A stretch of DNA of 64,000 nt, from the NCBI GenBank assembly GCA_964621605.1, contig CAZUMJ010000015.1, forward strand, positions 5,954 through 69,953, given 5' to 3'. This stretch comes from CAZUMJ01 sp964621605 (GTDB taxonomy: Bacteria > Actinomycetota > Acidimicrobiia > Acidimicrobiales > Iamiaceae). The notes under the pieces are model-generated. The model was given only the letters and a program-made list of their open reading frames with translations, was not told the origin of the DNA and did not search any database. The position numbers were made by a program, and so were the translations under genes. Below are positions 50,134 through 59,228 of the stretch, one piece after another (the stretch's first letter is position 1; every line of letters begins with the position of its first letter).

Positions 50134-52359
50134 TCAGCCGTCGAGCAGCGCCCGGTAGCTGACGGCGGGCATGGGGCGTCCGAGAAGGAACCCCTGCGCG
50201 GCGTGACAGCCGAGGTCGATGAGCGCCTGGCGCTGTGCGTCGGTTTCGACCCCTTCGGCGGTCACGGTGAGTCCGAGCGCGGCTGCGAGATCGAGGGTTG
50301 AAGAGACGATCGCACGGTCGGTGACGCTTCGGGGCAGGTCGGTGACGAAGGCCCTGTCGATCTTCAGGGCACTGAGTGGGAGCGATCGCAACTGCAGGTA
50401 CGACGAGTAGCCGGTGCCGAAGTCGTCGATAGCGAGGCCGACGCCTAGCTCACGCAGCTCGTTGAAGCGGAGCGCCGCGCCCTGGGGGTCGTCGAGGAGC
50501 GTGCTTTCGGTCAGCTCAAGACATAGGGCCGAAGGGGGGAGCGCGGCCGCTGAAAGGGCCTCTTCCACGGTTGAGGTGAAGTTCGTGTCGCGCAGTTGAC
50601 GCGCCGCCACGTTGACCCGCACGAGCAGGTCGGAGTTCGAGTCGAGCCGGAGCCAGGAGGCCGCCTCGGCACAGGCTGACCTGAGCACCATCGAGCCGAG
50701 CTCGACCATGAGCCCACTGGCCTCGGCGATGGGAACGAACTCGCCGGCGGCAAGGAGCCCTTCCGAAGGGTGCTCCCAGCGGACTAGCGCCTCGGCCCCC
50801 AGCAGGCGTCCTGTCGCAAGCTCGTACTCGGGCTGATAGTGCACGATCAGCTCGCCTGTCTCCAGCGCCTTTCGAAGGTCGTCCTCTCGGCGCAGCCGCA
50901 CGGATCGTTCTCTGTGCGCGTCAGGCTCGGCGAGGAGGGCGTTGTCGCCTCCGTTCGCCTTGGCTCGGAAGAGTGCGACGTCGGCCTGGTTCATCAGGTC
51001 GGTTGCCTCGATCCGCCCGTCGCTGGAGAAGGCCACGCCCGCGCTCGCTGAGACGCGTCGCGCGCCTCCGGGCAGGGCGAAGGGGGCTTCGAGGGCCGCC
51101 AGGATGTCCTCCGCTCGCGCGAGTGCAGCATCGGGGCCGTGCAGATCTTCGATGAGGAGGAGGAGCTCGTCACCGCCGAGCCGGCCGACGAGTACGCCGT
51201 TGTGCGCCGCGCCTTGCAGGCGCTGCGCAACCTCGGCGAGGAGCTGGTCGCCAACCGCGTGGCCATAGGTGTCGTTGATGTTCTTGAAGCGGTCGAGGTC
51301 GACGATGCACAGCGCCACGCCCGGGCGTTCGCCCGACACGACGTCGCTGAGTGCGCGTTCGAGCTCTGCGTCGAACGCCCAGCGGTTGGCGAGTCCGGTG
51401 ACCCTGTCGGTGAGGGCCTGCACCGCGAGGCGACGCTCCGCGTCGTTTCGCAGGAAGGCTTCGGCAAGCACCGCGCACGCCGAGTGCATCGCGCTGGCAT
51501 GAATGGCGCCGAACTCATCGGGCAGCGTCGTCTCAAGCATCACGATCCCCACGAACAGGTCGCGTGCGATCATCGGGGAGATCAGGCAGTTGGTCGTACC
51601 TGCTGCCTCGAAGAGCTGTCGTTCTGGTTCGAACTCGGCGTCGTGCGGCCACGGTTGACGGAACAAGGTGTCGCGCCCCTGGCGGGCACGCTCGACGCTT
51701 GTGAAGTCGTCGGCGCGGAAGCGTTCCGCGAGGGGGACGCTGGGTGCATCGAGCGGTGCCTCCCACGCAGCCTGGAGGACCAGATGCGGGCCGGCCATAC
51801 GCCAGACCGAGGCCCGTGTGACGTCTTCGAGAGACGCAAGCTCGGTGACGGCAAGTTCAATGCCCTTGTCGAAATCCTCGGTTGGCAGGTTCAGGAATGC
51901 CGACGACAGCCGGACGATGCGGTCTTGGTTCAGCGACTGTGCGCGTAGTTCTCGCTCCACTCGATCAACGTTCGAGGCGGCATGCAGCGTGATCACCAGG
52001 GTGCCGATGTTGCCGAAGTCGTTGCCGATCGCGGCGTCGTACTGCATCTCGACGTATGTACCGTCGACCGCTCGGAGCGACACGGCGCTGCCCCTGGGGC
52101 TGCCGCTTCGGCCCGCCCACCGCGTCAGGGCGTTGATGGCGGCATCGACGTCGTCGGGGTGCAGGATGTCGAGCACGTTGCGCCCCAGGAGGTACTCGGG
52201 CGCGTGGCCGAGCACCGTCCTGACGGAGTCACTCACGAACAGGATTCCACCGGTGGAGTCGCAGCAGAAGACCAGTTCGTCGATGTGCTCGAACAGCGCG
52301 CGGAGACCAGCCGGGCCGGCGTTGAGTTCGCCCTGCTCGTGCTGATGGTCCGCGATCAC
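50134..52359 (-). CDS. PAS-GAF-GGDEF-EAL cyclic-di-GMP signalling protein
   Basis: The 741-residue protein has a PAS domain (about 10-130: ALFEHIDELVFCCDSTGGIL), a GAF-like sensor (about 150-300), a GGDEF domain with its motif as GRLGGDELLLL, and an EAL domain with GAEALVRWEHP and DDFGTGYSSY (metal and catalytic residues present). The EAL part looks able to hydrolyse c-di-GMP; the GGDEF motif is GGDEL, so cyclase activity is less sure. No membrane helix. The start is uncertain: GTG at 52359 has AGGAGGGAG upstream; ATG at 52389 is possible. Confidence 0.92.
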   Translation of the reverse strand: MIADHQHEQGELNAGPAGLRALFEHIDELVFCCDSTGGILFVSDSVRTVLGHAPEYLLGRNVLDILHPDDVDAAINALTRWAGRSGSPRGSAVSLRAVDGTYVEMQYDAAIGNDFGNIGTLVITLHAASNVDRVERELRAQSLNQDRIVRLSSAFLNLPTEDFDKGIELAVTELASLEDVTRASVWRMAGPHLVLQAAWEAPLDAPSVPLAERFRADDFTSVERARQGRDTLFRQPWPHDAEFEPERQLFEAAGTTNCLISPMIARDLFVGIVMLETTLPDEFGAIHASAMHSACAVLAEAFLRNDAERRLAVQALTDRVTGLANRWAFDAELERALSDVVSGERPGVALCIVDLDRFKNINDTYGHAVGDQLLAEVAQRLQGAAHNGVLVGRLGGDELLLLIEDLHGPDAALARAEDILAALEAPFALPGGARRVSASAGVAFSSDGRIEATDLMNQADVALFRAKANGGDNALLAEPDAHRERSVRLRREDDLRKALETGELIVHYQPEYELATGRLLGAEALVRWEHPSEGLLAAGEFVPIAEASGLMVELGSMVLRSACAEAASWLRLDSNSDLLVRVNVAARQLRDTNFTSTVEEALSAAALPPSALCLELTESTLLDDPQGAALRFNELRELGVGLAIDDFGTGYSSYLQLRSLPLSALKIDRAFVTDLPRSVTDRAIVSSTLDLAAALGLTVTAEGVETDAQRQALIDLGCHAAQGFLLGRPMPAVSYRALLDG

Positions 52360-52472
52360 CGGAGCTCCCTCCTGCCCTTGCGCGCGCATCGCGATCGTAG
52401 GCCCGATCGTGCACGGCGTGTCGCGCAGCGGTGCGTGACCCGTGAGGACCCGAGAGGAGCTTGTGCTTGTGA

Positions 52473-52967
52473 CTACGCAGCGTCGAGGACGGCCCGCGCA
52501 CCGCGCACGGCGCCGCGTGCCACGGGCGCGAGTCGCTTGAGCACGAGAGCGGTGGACACGCCGAACACCGCGTGGGCGGCGGCAAGGACCCATGCCGTGA
52601 AAGCCTGGTGGCTGGTCGGGTCGATCGCCGGCCACGCGAAGGTCTGCACGACCCAGGCGACGACGCCGATGCCGAGCGCCACGAGGAAGATGACACCCCC
52701 GTCGAGGTCTCCGCGCATCACGAACTCGGCGATGACGGTGCCGACGATCGTCGAGACGACGAGGTGGATGGCCACGCCTAGGAGTGCCGCCCCTGGGCTG
52801 AACGCGCCATCGAGTGGCGCTCCCTTCCAGAAGGTGTGTGCGATGACGTTCACCACGGTCCAGAACCCGTGACCGGTGAGCGCTATGGTGGTCATGGCAA
52901 ATGCAGCCATGACGAGCCCACCGATGACGCCGGTTGCAACTCCCAACTGAATGGTGCGGTTGTTCAT
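52473..52967 (-). CDS. Small integral membrane protein, unknown function
   Basis: The 164-residue protein has four hydrophobic helices (about 8-30, 55-80, 92-115, 122-145) and a short Arg/Ala-rich tail. No family recognised. The ATG at 52967 follows GGAGGGG. It is divergent from the zinc-ribbon gene at 53085; the AT-richer stretch at about 52990-53020 between them probably holds promoters for both. Confidence 0.75.
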   Translation of the reverse strand: MNNRTIQLGVATGVIGGLVMAAFAMTTIALTGHGFWTVVNVIAHTFWKGAPLDGAFSPGAALLGVAIHLVVSTIVGTVIAEFVMRGDLDGGVIFLVALGIGVVAWVVQTFAWPAIDPTSHQAFTAWVLAAAHAVFGVSTALVLKRLAPVARGAVRGARAVLDAA

Positions 52968-53084
52968 GGTTCCCCTCCGAACCGAGCCGTGTCTAATAGC
53001 TAGTGATGTTAGCAATAGACGGTCCCCCCGGACAACGACCGGGTCTGCAACCATGGGAACGCTCGCGAGACCAAGGAGGCGGCG

Positions 53085-54445
53085 GTGACCGAAGTTCCAA
53101 CCTGTTCGCGGTGTGGTACGGCGCTCCCCCCGGAAGCAACTTTCTGCACCCAGTGTGGTCACGCGACCGACGTGGCGTCGCAGCTTCCTCCGCCGGCTCC
53201 CGCGACCTTCGGCGCACCTCAGGACCCGACGCAGGTCGTGACCCCGCAGGGTGAACCAACCGCAATCTGGCCCCCGTCGCCATCGGCGCCACCAGCGCCG
53301 GGTGCCGGCCGCGATGCTGCCGTGGCAGCTGGCTGGGGCGCACCGCAGGCTCCTGGGACGCCGCCCGCTTCGCCTCCGCCGCCTGCGATGGCGCCGCCCG
53401 CTGCGCCTCCAATGGCACCGCCCGCGATGGCTCCGCCGCCNNNNNNNNNNNNNNNNNNNNNNNNNNNNNNNNNNNNNNNNNNNNNNNNNNNNNNNNNNNN
53501 NNNNNNNNNNNNNNNNNNNNNNNNNNNNNNNNNNNNNNNNTGGCTCCGCCGCCCGCGATGGCTCCGCCCGCGATGGCGCCGCCGCCCGCGATGGCTCCGC
53601 CCGCGATGGCGCCGCCGCCCGCGATGGCTCCGCCGCCCGCGATGGCTCCGCCCGCGATGGCGCCGCCCGCTGCGCCTCCAATGGCGCCGCCCGCGCCAAC
53701 CATGCCGCCGATTGCGACCGCGACCGTTGCAACCGCTGCTGCGCCGATGGGTTCGGGTGGGCCTGCGAACGGTCTCGCCGGCACAGTCGGTGCGGTCGGC
53801 GGCCTCGCGATGGTGGTTGGCGCGTTCCTTCCCTATGTCGTGACGAAGGCCGGCAGCGCGAGCCACTCGGTGAGCGGCTGGAACGCGACGGGTGACGCAC
53901 AGGCCGCGGCCATTGTCGGGTTGGTTGCTGCGGCTTTCGGCGCGCTGTTGCTCGTCAAGGCCGTGCCCGCGCTCGCAAGGCTTGCGCTTGTGGGCCTCGG
54001 CATCGCTGGCGCCGCGCTGGCCGGCTACGACCTCTACGACATCACGCAGAAGCTTCCGAAGGACGCCCTTGTGAAGTCCAGCGGGGTCGACACCATCCAG
54101 GTCGGTATCGGCCTCTTTGTCGTGCTCGGCGGTGGCGTGCTGGCGCTGCTGGCGGGGCTCCTCGTTCGCACCAAGGTCAAGGCCGCGAAGCCTGCCGAGT
54201 CGGCCCACAGCGGCATTGGTGAAGCGCCACCAGCGTTCTCGGTGCAGCCGCCAAGTGCGCCGCCGGTTGCTTCGCCGCCCGCGCCGGCATCGCAGACCGC
54301 GCCGCCCGCACCATCGGCACCGGCACCCCCAACTGCTCAGGCTCCGGCTCCAATGGCCCCGCCGCCGTCGCCCGGCTCGATGCCTCCACCCCCGCCTTCA
54401 GGAGGCGTGACACCCCCGCCGCCGCCGTCGGGCAGCAGCTTCTAG
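53085..54445 (+). CDS. Zinc-ribbon protein with Pro/Ala/Met repeats and membrane helices, interrupted by an assembly gap
   Basis: The GTG at 53085 starts a zinc ribbon (CSRCGTALPPEATFCTQCG), then a Pro-rich linker and PPAMAP repeats broken by 100 N. After the gap the repeats continue in another numerical frame, then about four hydrophobic segments (LAGTVGAVGGLAMVVGAFLP; AAAIVGLVAAAFGALLLV; LALVGLGIAGAALAGYDLY; VGIGLFVVLGGGVLALLAGL) and a Pro-rich tail. The frame change is explained if the gap is a placeholder. The same ribbon-plus-linker plan is seen at 38417 and 46779. Function unknown. Confidence 0.75.
53441..53540. other. Assembly gap of 100 N inside a repeat
   Basis: One hundred N placed within near-identical GCGATGGCTCCGCC-type repeats. 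For the gene to stay in frame, the true missing length must leave remainder 2 when divided by 3; 100 leaves 1. Confidence 0.9.
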
Positions 54446-54474
54446 TAGCGGAACCGCGGCGCAAGCCGGTGCGT

Positions 54475-55251
54475 TCACGCGCCGGCGGCGGCCCCGGAAT
54501 CGATGGGCAGCGCGATCCCGTTCACGTAGCTGGCGGCTGGGCTGAGCAACCACGCGATGGCCGAGGCGATCTCGGCGGGTTCGGCGAGGCGGCCCATCGG
54601 CGCGCCGCGCAGCATCAGCTTCTCGATGGATGGGTCGGCGGCGATGAAGGACTCGAGCATCGCCGTCTTGGTGTTTGCCGGACAGACGGCGTTGACGCGC
54701 AGGTTCTGACGCACGTACTCCATTGCCACTGATCGCGTGAGGCCGATCACCCCGTGCTTCGACGCGGCGTACGCGGGGAGGGCTGAGAACCCCATGAGGC
54801 CGGCCATCGATGCCACGTTCACGATGGCACCGCCGCCGCGGGCGAGGATCGCGGGCACCTCGGCACGCAGCGCGTGAAAGAGCCCGGTGAGGTTCAGGTC
54901 GAGTGTGGCGGCCCACTGCTCCGCCGTGCACGACAGCAGTCCGCTTGGGACGCCGCTCGTGCCGGCGTTGTTCACGGCGAGGTCGAGCCCGCCGAACGTG
55001 CCGACCGCGGCGGCGACCATCGCGGCGAGGTCGGCCGGAGACGTGGCGTCGGTGCGGGTCGCCATTGCCTCGTGGCCGTCTTGTCGCAGGGAGGCGGCGT
55101 GCGCTTCGGCGGCGTCTCCGTCCAGATCCGCGATCACCACGGACGCGCCGCGAGCCGCCAGGAGCGAGGCGGTTGCGGCGCCGATCCCCGACGCCGCGCC
55201 GGTGATGACCGCCACGAGTCCAGCGAGGTCGGATGGAAGATCTGCGGCCAT
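54475..55251 (-). CDS. Short-chain dehydrogenase/reductase
   Basis: The 258-residue SDR has TGAASGIGAATAS (NAD-binding glycine loop), an acidic residue in VVIADLDGD that favours NAD, NNAG in LDLAVNNAGTSG, the catalytic Ser in VNVASMAGL, and YAASK with Tyr and Lys. The ATG at 55251 has GGGGGAAG upstream. It is divergent from the amidohydrolase gene, with two palindromes between, so it likely belongs to the catabolic island. Confidence 0.92.
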   Translation of the reverse strand: MAADLPSDLAGLVAVITGAASGIGAATASLLAARGASVVIADLDGDAAEAHAASLRQDGHEAMATRTDATSPADLAAMVAAAVGTFGGLDLAVNNAGTSGVPSGLLSCTAEQWAATLDLNLTGLFHALRAEVPAILARGGGAIVNVASMAGLMGFSALPAYAASKHGVIGLTRSVAMEYVRQNLRVNAVCPANTKTAMLESFIAADPSIEKLMLRGAPMGRLAEPAEIASAIAWLLSPAASYVNGIALPIDSGAAAGA

Positions 55252-55266
55252 GACTTCCCCCAAACG

Positions 55267-55278
55267 AGAACGTGTTCT
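55267..55278. promoter_or_regulatory. AGAAC-N2-GTTCT palindrome in the SDR / amidohydrolase divergent promoter
   Basis: AGAACGTGTTCT, 5-bp arms, 16 nt upstream of the SDR start. It resembles operator cores of TetR-family lipid regulators (for example the AAC-N2-GTT core known for KstR). Confidence 0.5.
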
Positions 55279-55299
55279 AACTTTGGACGTGGACACCGT

Positions 55300-55318
55300 A
55301 TCTGACGTTCCATCAGAT
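55300..55318. promoter_or_regulatory. CTGACG-N3-CATCAG palindrome before the amidohydrolase gene
   Basis: ATCTGA-cgttcca-TCAGAT, with inner core CTGACG-TTC-CATCAG (55302-55316), 18 nt before the ATG at 55337. It matches the dyad at 32383-32397 in 11 of the 12 arm positions. Confidence 0.6.
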
Positions 55319-55336
55319 GAGGAGTAGGATCACACC

Positions 55337-56536
55337 ATGTCGGACTTCCCGAAGATCATCTCTGTCGACGATCACGTCGTCGAACCGCCCAACGTCTGGG
55401 TCGACCGGCTTCCGTCGAAGTACGCCGACGTGGGCCCTCGCATCGTGCGTGCCCCCGTCAAGGAGCTCACCTTCGTCGGGGGCAAGTTCAACCCCGTCAT
55501 GGGCGAGACCCCAGAGGATGGCCCCGAGGCTGACTGGTGGGTCTACGAAGACCTCCGCCGTCCGCTCGTTCGTGTCGACTCTGCCGTCGGCGTCGACCGC
55601 GACGACGTGACGATGCGAGGGGTCACGTATGAAGAGATGCGCCCCGGCTCGTACTCGGTGCCGGAGCGGCTCGAAGACATGGATGCCAACTGGACCGAGG
55701 CCCAGCTGTGCTTCCCGACCTTCCCGCGCTTCTGTGGCCAGACCTTCACCGAGGCCAAGGACCACGAGCTCGGCCTCCTGTGCATCAAGGCCTACAACGA
55801 CTGGATGATCGACGAGTGGTGCGGTGCCTCCGGTGGGCGCCTCATCCCGCTCATCCTCATTCCCTTGTGGGACGCGAACCTCGCCGCGGCCGAGGTCGCC
55901 CGTACCGCTGCCAAGGGCGCCCGCAACGTCGCGTTCAGTGAGATCCCGCCGTACCTGGGGCTGCCGAGCATCCACACCGACTTCTGGGACCCGTTCTTCC
56001 GTGCCTGCGAAGAGCACGACTTCGCCATCCACATGCACATCGGCTCCTCGTCGAAGATGCCTTCGACTTCGGCCGACGCTCCGGCCATGGTCGGCTCGTC
56101 GCTCACCTTCGTGAACTCGGCGCTCAGCATGATCGACTGGATCATGTCCGGTGTGTTCGTGCGTTTTCCCGGCCTCGAGGTGTCCTACGCCGAGGGTCAG
56201 ATCGGGTGGTTGCCCTACGTGATGGACCGGGCCGACAAGGTCTGGGAGGACAACCGTGGGTGGGGCGGCGTCGGCGACAAGGTGCTCGAGCCGCCGAGCC
56301 ACGTGTTCAAGAAGCACATCTACCCCTGCTTCTTCGACGACCCGCACGGGCTGCGGATGCTCGACGTCATCGGCGTCGACAAGGTGACCTACGAGTCCGA
56401 CTACCCGCACTCCGACTCGACCTGGCCGAACACGCGCAAGGTCGCGGAAGAGCAGATGGCCCACCTCGCACCCGACGTGGTCGAGAAGCTCGTGCGTGGC
56501 AACGCCATCAAGCTGCTGCGCATCGGCAAGAGCTGA
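55337..56536 (+). CDS. Amidohydrolase-2 family metal-dependent hydrolase
   Basis: The 399-residue TIM-barrel protein belongs to the amidohydrolase-2 group (aminocarboxymuconate-semialdehyde decarboxylase-like and related enzymes). Visible landmarks are IISVDDHVVEPPNVW (Asp-Asp-His in place of the common His-x-His), the barrel His in DFAIHMHIGSSS, and the C-terminal Asp in VTYESDYPHSDSTWP. Members decarboxylate or hydrolyse ring-derived acids. It leads the plus-strand catabolic run 55337-60977. Confidence 0.88.
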   Translation: MSDFPKIISVDDHVVEPPNVWVDRLPSKYADVGPRIVRAPVKELTFVGGKFNPVMGETPEDGPEADWWVYEDLRRPLVRVDSAVGVDRDDVTMRGVTYEEMRPGSYSVPERLEDMDANWTEAQLCFPTFPRFCGQTFTEAKDHELGLLCIKAYNDWMIDEWCGASGGRLIPLILIPLWDANLAAAEVARTAAKGARNVAFSEIPPYLGLPSIHTDFWDPFFRACEEHDFAIHMHIGSSSKMPSTSADAPAMVGSSLTFVNSALSMIDWIMSGVFVRFPGLEVSYAEGQIGWLPYVMDRADKVWEDNRGWGGVGDKVLEPPSHVFKKHIYPCFFDDPHGLRMLDVIGVDKVTYESDYPHSDSTWPNTRKVAEEQMAHLAPDVVEKLVRGNAIKLLRIGKS

Positions 56537-56571
56537 TCCCACCGAGACCCGACCAAGGAACGACCACAGCA

Positions 56572-58038
56572 ATGACCCAGCAGGTTGGAAGCGGCCCGTA
56601 CCGTCAGTTGATCGGCGGCCAGTTCGTCGACGGTGGCAAGGGGACCTACCCCATCATCAACCCCGCCACCGAGGAGGTCGTCGCCGAGGCGCCCGAGGCC
56701 TCGCTCGACGATGTTGCTGCTGCCGCGGCAGCGGCACGGGCCGCCCAGCCGGCCTGGGCAGCGATGAGGCCCGAGAAGCGCGGCGCGCTGCTCGCCAAGG
56801 TCTCGAAGCGCATCTTTGCCGAGATGGCCGACTTCGTCCCGCTCATCATCGCCGAGACCGGCGCCACGATGGCCGTGGGCTCGAAGATGCAGGCGCCCGC
56901 GTGCGCCAGCCGGTTCGCCTTCTACGCCGAGGCAGCCCGTCAGTCGATGGAGACGCCGCTGGCGCCGACGCCCATGCCGGAGACGCCGCTGGCGCCCGGG
57001 GGGCTCATCTCGTCGGTGGTGAACCGTGCCCCGGTGGGGGTCGTCGCCGCGATCACGTCGTACAACTTCCCGATCACGAACATGGCCGGCAAGCTCGCTC
57101 CCGCGCTCGCCGCCGGCAACGCGGTCATCGTGAAGCCTGCGCCGCAGGACCCGCTGTCGTGCCTCGAGGTGCTGCGCATCTGCCACGAAGAAGGCATCCC
57201 CGAAGGCGTGGTGAACATCCTGACCGGCTCGGGTGCCGAGGTGGGCCAGGCGCTCGTCGCCTCGCCCGACGTCGACATGGTGAGCTTCACCGGCTCGACC
57301 GGGGTGGGCGTCGCGATCCAGGCGGAGTGCGCCAAGACCATGAAGCGCAGCCTCATGGAGTTGGGCGGCAAGGGCGCCGCGCTCGTGTTCGCGGACGCCG
57401 ACCTGAAGACCGTCGTCACCGCGCTGGCAAGCGTGTGGGGCTTTCACTCCGGCCAGATCTGCACCGCACCTACTCGTGCCATCGTGCACCGCAGCCGCTA
57501 CGACGAGGTGGTCGCTGCCCTTCAGGCTGCGGGGGCCCGCATGCCGGTCGGCGACCCGCTCGACAAGAGCACCGTCGTCGGTCCACTCATCAGCGCGGTG
57601 CAGCGAGAACGCGTCGAGGCACTGCGCCAACAGGGCATCGATGCGGGTGCCGAGCTGCTGCTCGGTGGCGAACGCCCCGACATCGAGCGCGGCTTCTACG
57701 TGGCCCCGACCCTGCTCGGCGCGGACAACCAGAACCCGGCGGCCCGCGAGGAGTTCTTCGGGCCGGTCATCACGATCATCCCGTTCGACGACGACGAAGA
57801 GGGCATCGCCATCGCCAACGACTCGCCGTACGGCCTGAACGACTACGTCTTCACCGCTGACCTCAACAAGGGCTACCAGGTGGCGAAGCGCCTGCAGGCC
57901 GGCACCGTCGGGCTCAACACGGCGCAGCGCAACATGGACGCCCCCTTCGGCGGGTTCAAGATGAGCGGCATCGGACGCGACTGCGGCATCTACGCCCTGC
58001 ACGCGTACACCGAGATGCAGTCCATCGTCTGGACCTGA
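56572..58038 (+). CDS. Aldehyde dehydrogenase
   Basis: The 488-residue NAD(P)-dependent ALDH has AAITSYNFPITNMAGKLAPA, FTGSTGVG, the catalytic Glu in MELGGKGAALVF, the catalytic Cys in HSGQICTAPTRAIVH, and PFGGFKMSGIGRDCG at the end. The ATG at 56572 lies 35 nt after the amidohydrolase stop. A small internal repeat (ETPLAP twice) sits at about 125-142. Probably oxidises the aldehyde made by the next gene's alcohol dehydrogenase. Confidence 0.93.
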   Translation: MTQQVGSGPYRQLIGGQFVDGGKGTYPIINPATEEVVAEAPEASLDDVAAAAAAARAAQPAWAAMRPEKRGALLAKVSKRIFAEMADFVPLIIAETGATMAVGSKMQAPACASRFAFYAEAARQSMETPLAPTPMPETPLAPGGLISSVVNRAPVGVVAAITSYNFPITNMAGKLAPALAAGNAVIVKPAPQDPLSCLEVLRICHEEGIPEGVVNILTGSGAEVGQALVASPDVDMVSFTGSTGVGVAIQAECAKTMKRSLMELGGKGAALVFADADLKTVVTALASVWGFHSGQICTAPTRAIVHRSRYDEVVAALQAAGARMPVGDPLDKSTVVGPLISAVQRERVEALRQQGIDAGAELLLGGERPDIERGFYVAPTLLGADNQNPAAREEFFGPVITIIPFDDDEEGIAIANDSPYGLNDYVFTADLNKGYQVAKRLQAGTVGLNTAQRNMDAPFGGFKMSGIGRDCGIYALHAYTEMQSIVWT

Positions 58039-58108
58039 CACACCCCGCTCGACTCTCACGACGCAATCGTGCGCGGCGACGCGCACCTAACCAGGAAGGC
58101 GCTCCGCT

Positions 58109-59221
58109 GTGCGAGGCATCGTCTACCTCGGCGACCACACCGCCGACTACACCGAAGAGCTCGAGCTCGCGACCCCCGAGCCAGGCGCCCGTGAGGTCGT
58201 CGTGCAGATGGTCGCGGCGGGGGTCTGTCACTCCGACGTGAGCGTCATCAACGGCACCATCCCGTGGAAGCCGCCGGCGGTGCTCGGCCACGAGGGTGCG
58301 GGCATCGTCGAGGCGGTCGGCTCCGAGGTGCGTACGGTGCGCCCCGGCGACCACGTCGTGGTGTCCACCCTTGCCAACTGCGGCGTGTGCCCGAAGTGCA
58401 ACACCGGGCACCCCACGCTGTGCCGCAAGTCGATCGGGGTCGTGAAGCAGCCGTTCACCTACAAGGGCGAACCGGCCAGTAATTTCGCCGCCACGTCCAG
58501 CTTCGCGGAGCGGACCGTGGTCGCCGAGGTCCAGGCGGTGAAGATCCCGAAGGACATCCCGCTCACCTCCGCATGTCTGATCGCGTGCGGGGTCCTCACC
58601 GGGGTCGGCGCGGTGTTCAACACGGCCAAGGTCGAGCCCGGCCAGACCACCGCGGTGTTCGGGGTCGGTGGTGTCGGACTGAACGTCATCCAGGCGTTGC
58701 GGATCGCGAACGCCGGGTCGATCATCGCGATCGACACCCTCCCCCAGAAGGAGGAGCTCGCCCGTCAGTTCGGGGCGACGCACTTCGTCAACGCGTCGGA
58801 GACCGACGCCGTCGAGGCGGTCCGCGACCTGTACCCGTTCCACCCCAAGATGGTGAAGGGACCGCTCGGTGCCGGCGGCGTGGACGTGGCGTTCGACTGC
58901 GTCGGCCACACCGCCATCCTTCGTCAGTGCACGGACATGCTGGATTGGGGTGGGAAGGCCATCGTGGTGGGCGTTCCCGGGTTCACCGACGAGGTGTCGA
59001 TCCCCGCGGTGAACTTCGTCCAGGTCGACCGGACGGTCACCGGTTCGCGCTACGGCGGTTCGCGGCCACAGTTCGACATCCCCCTCTACGCCAAGTGGTA
59101 CCTCGAGGGGAAGCTCATGCTCGACGAGCTCGTCACCAAGACCTACCCCGTCGCAGACTTCCACCAGGTCCTCGCCGATATGGAAGCCGGCAAGTTGGCG
59201 CGCGGCGTCCTCACCTTCTGA
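58109..59221 (+). CDS. Zinc-dependent alcohol dehydrogenase (MDR, class III-like)
   Basis: The 370-residue enzyme has the catalytic zinc ligands in GVCHSD and GHEGAG plus a Cys in LIACGVLTGVG, four structural zinc Cys in NCGVCPKCNTGHPTLC, and the cofactor motif VFGVGGVGLN with Asp in IAIDTLP, favouring NAD. The layout follows the class III / mycothiol-linked group. It is followed by the cyclase-family gene after 7 nt. Likely oxidises an alcohol intermediate in the same pathway. Confidence 0.94.
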   Translation: MRGIVYLGDHTADYTEELELATPEPGAREVVVQMVAAGVCHSDVSVINGTIPWKPPAVLGHEGAGIVEAVGSEVRTVRPGDHVVVSTLANCGVCPKCNTGHPTLCRKSIGVVKQPFTYKGEPASNFAATSSFAERTVVAEVQAVKIPKDIPLTSACLIACGVLTGVGAVFNTAKVEPGQTTAVFGVGGVGLNVIQALRIANAGSIIAIDTLPQKEELARQFGATHFVNASETDAVEAVRDLYPFHPKMVKGPLGAGGVDVAFDCVGHTAILRQCTDMLDWGGKAIVVGVPGFTDEVSIPAVNFVQVDRTVTGSRYGGSRPQFDIPLYAKWYLEGKLMLDELVTKTYPVADFHQVLADMEAGKLARGVLTF

Positions 59222-59228
59222 GCTCCTG

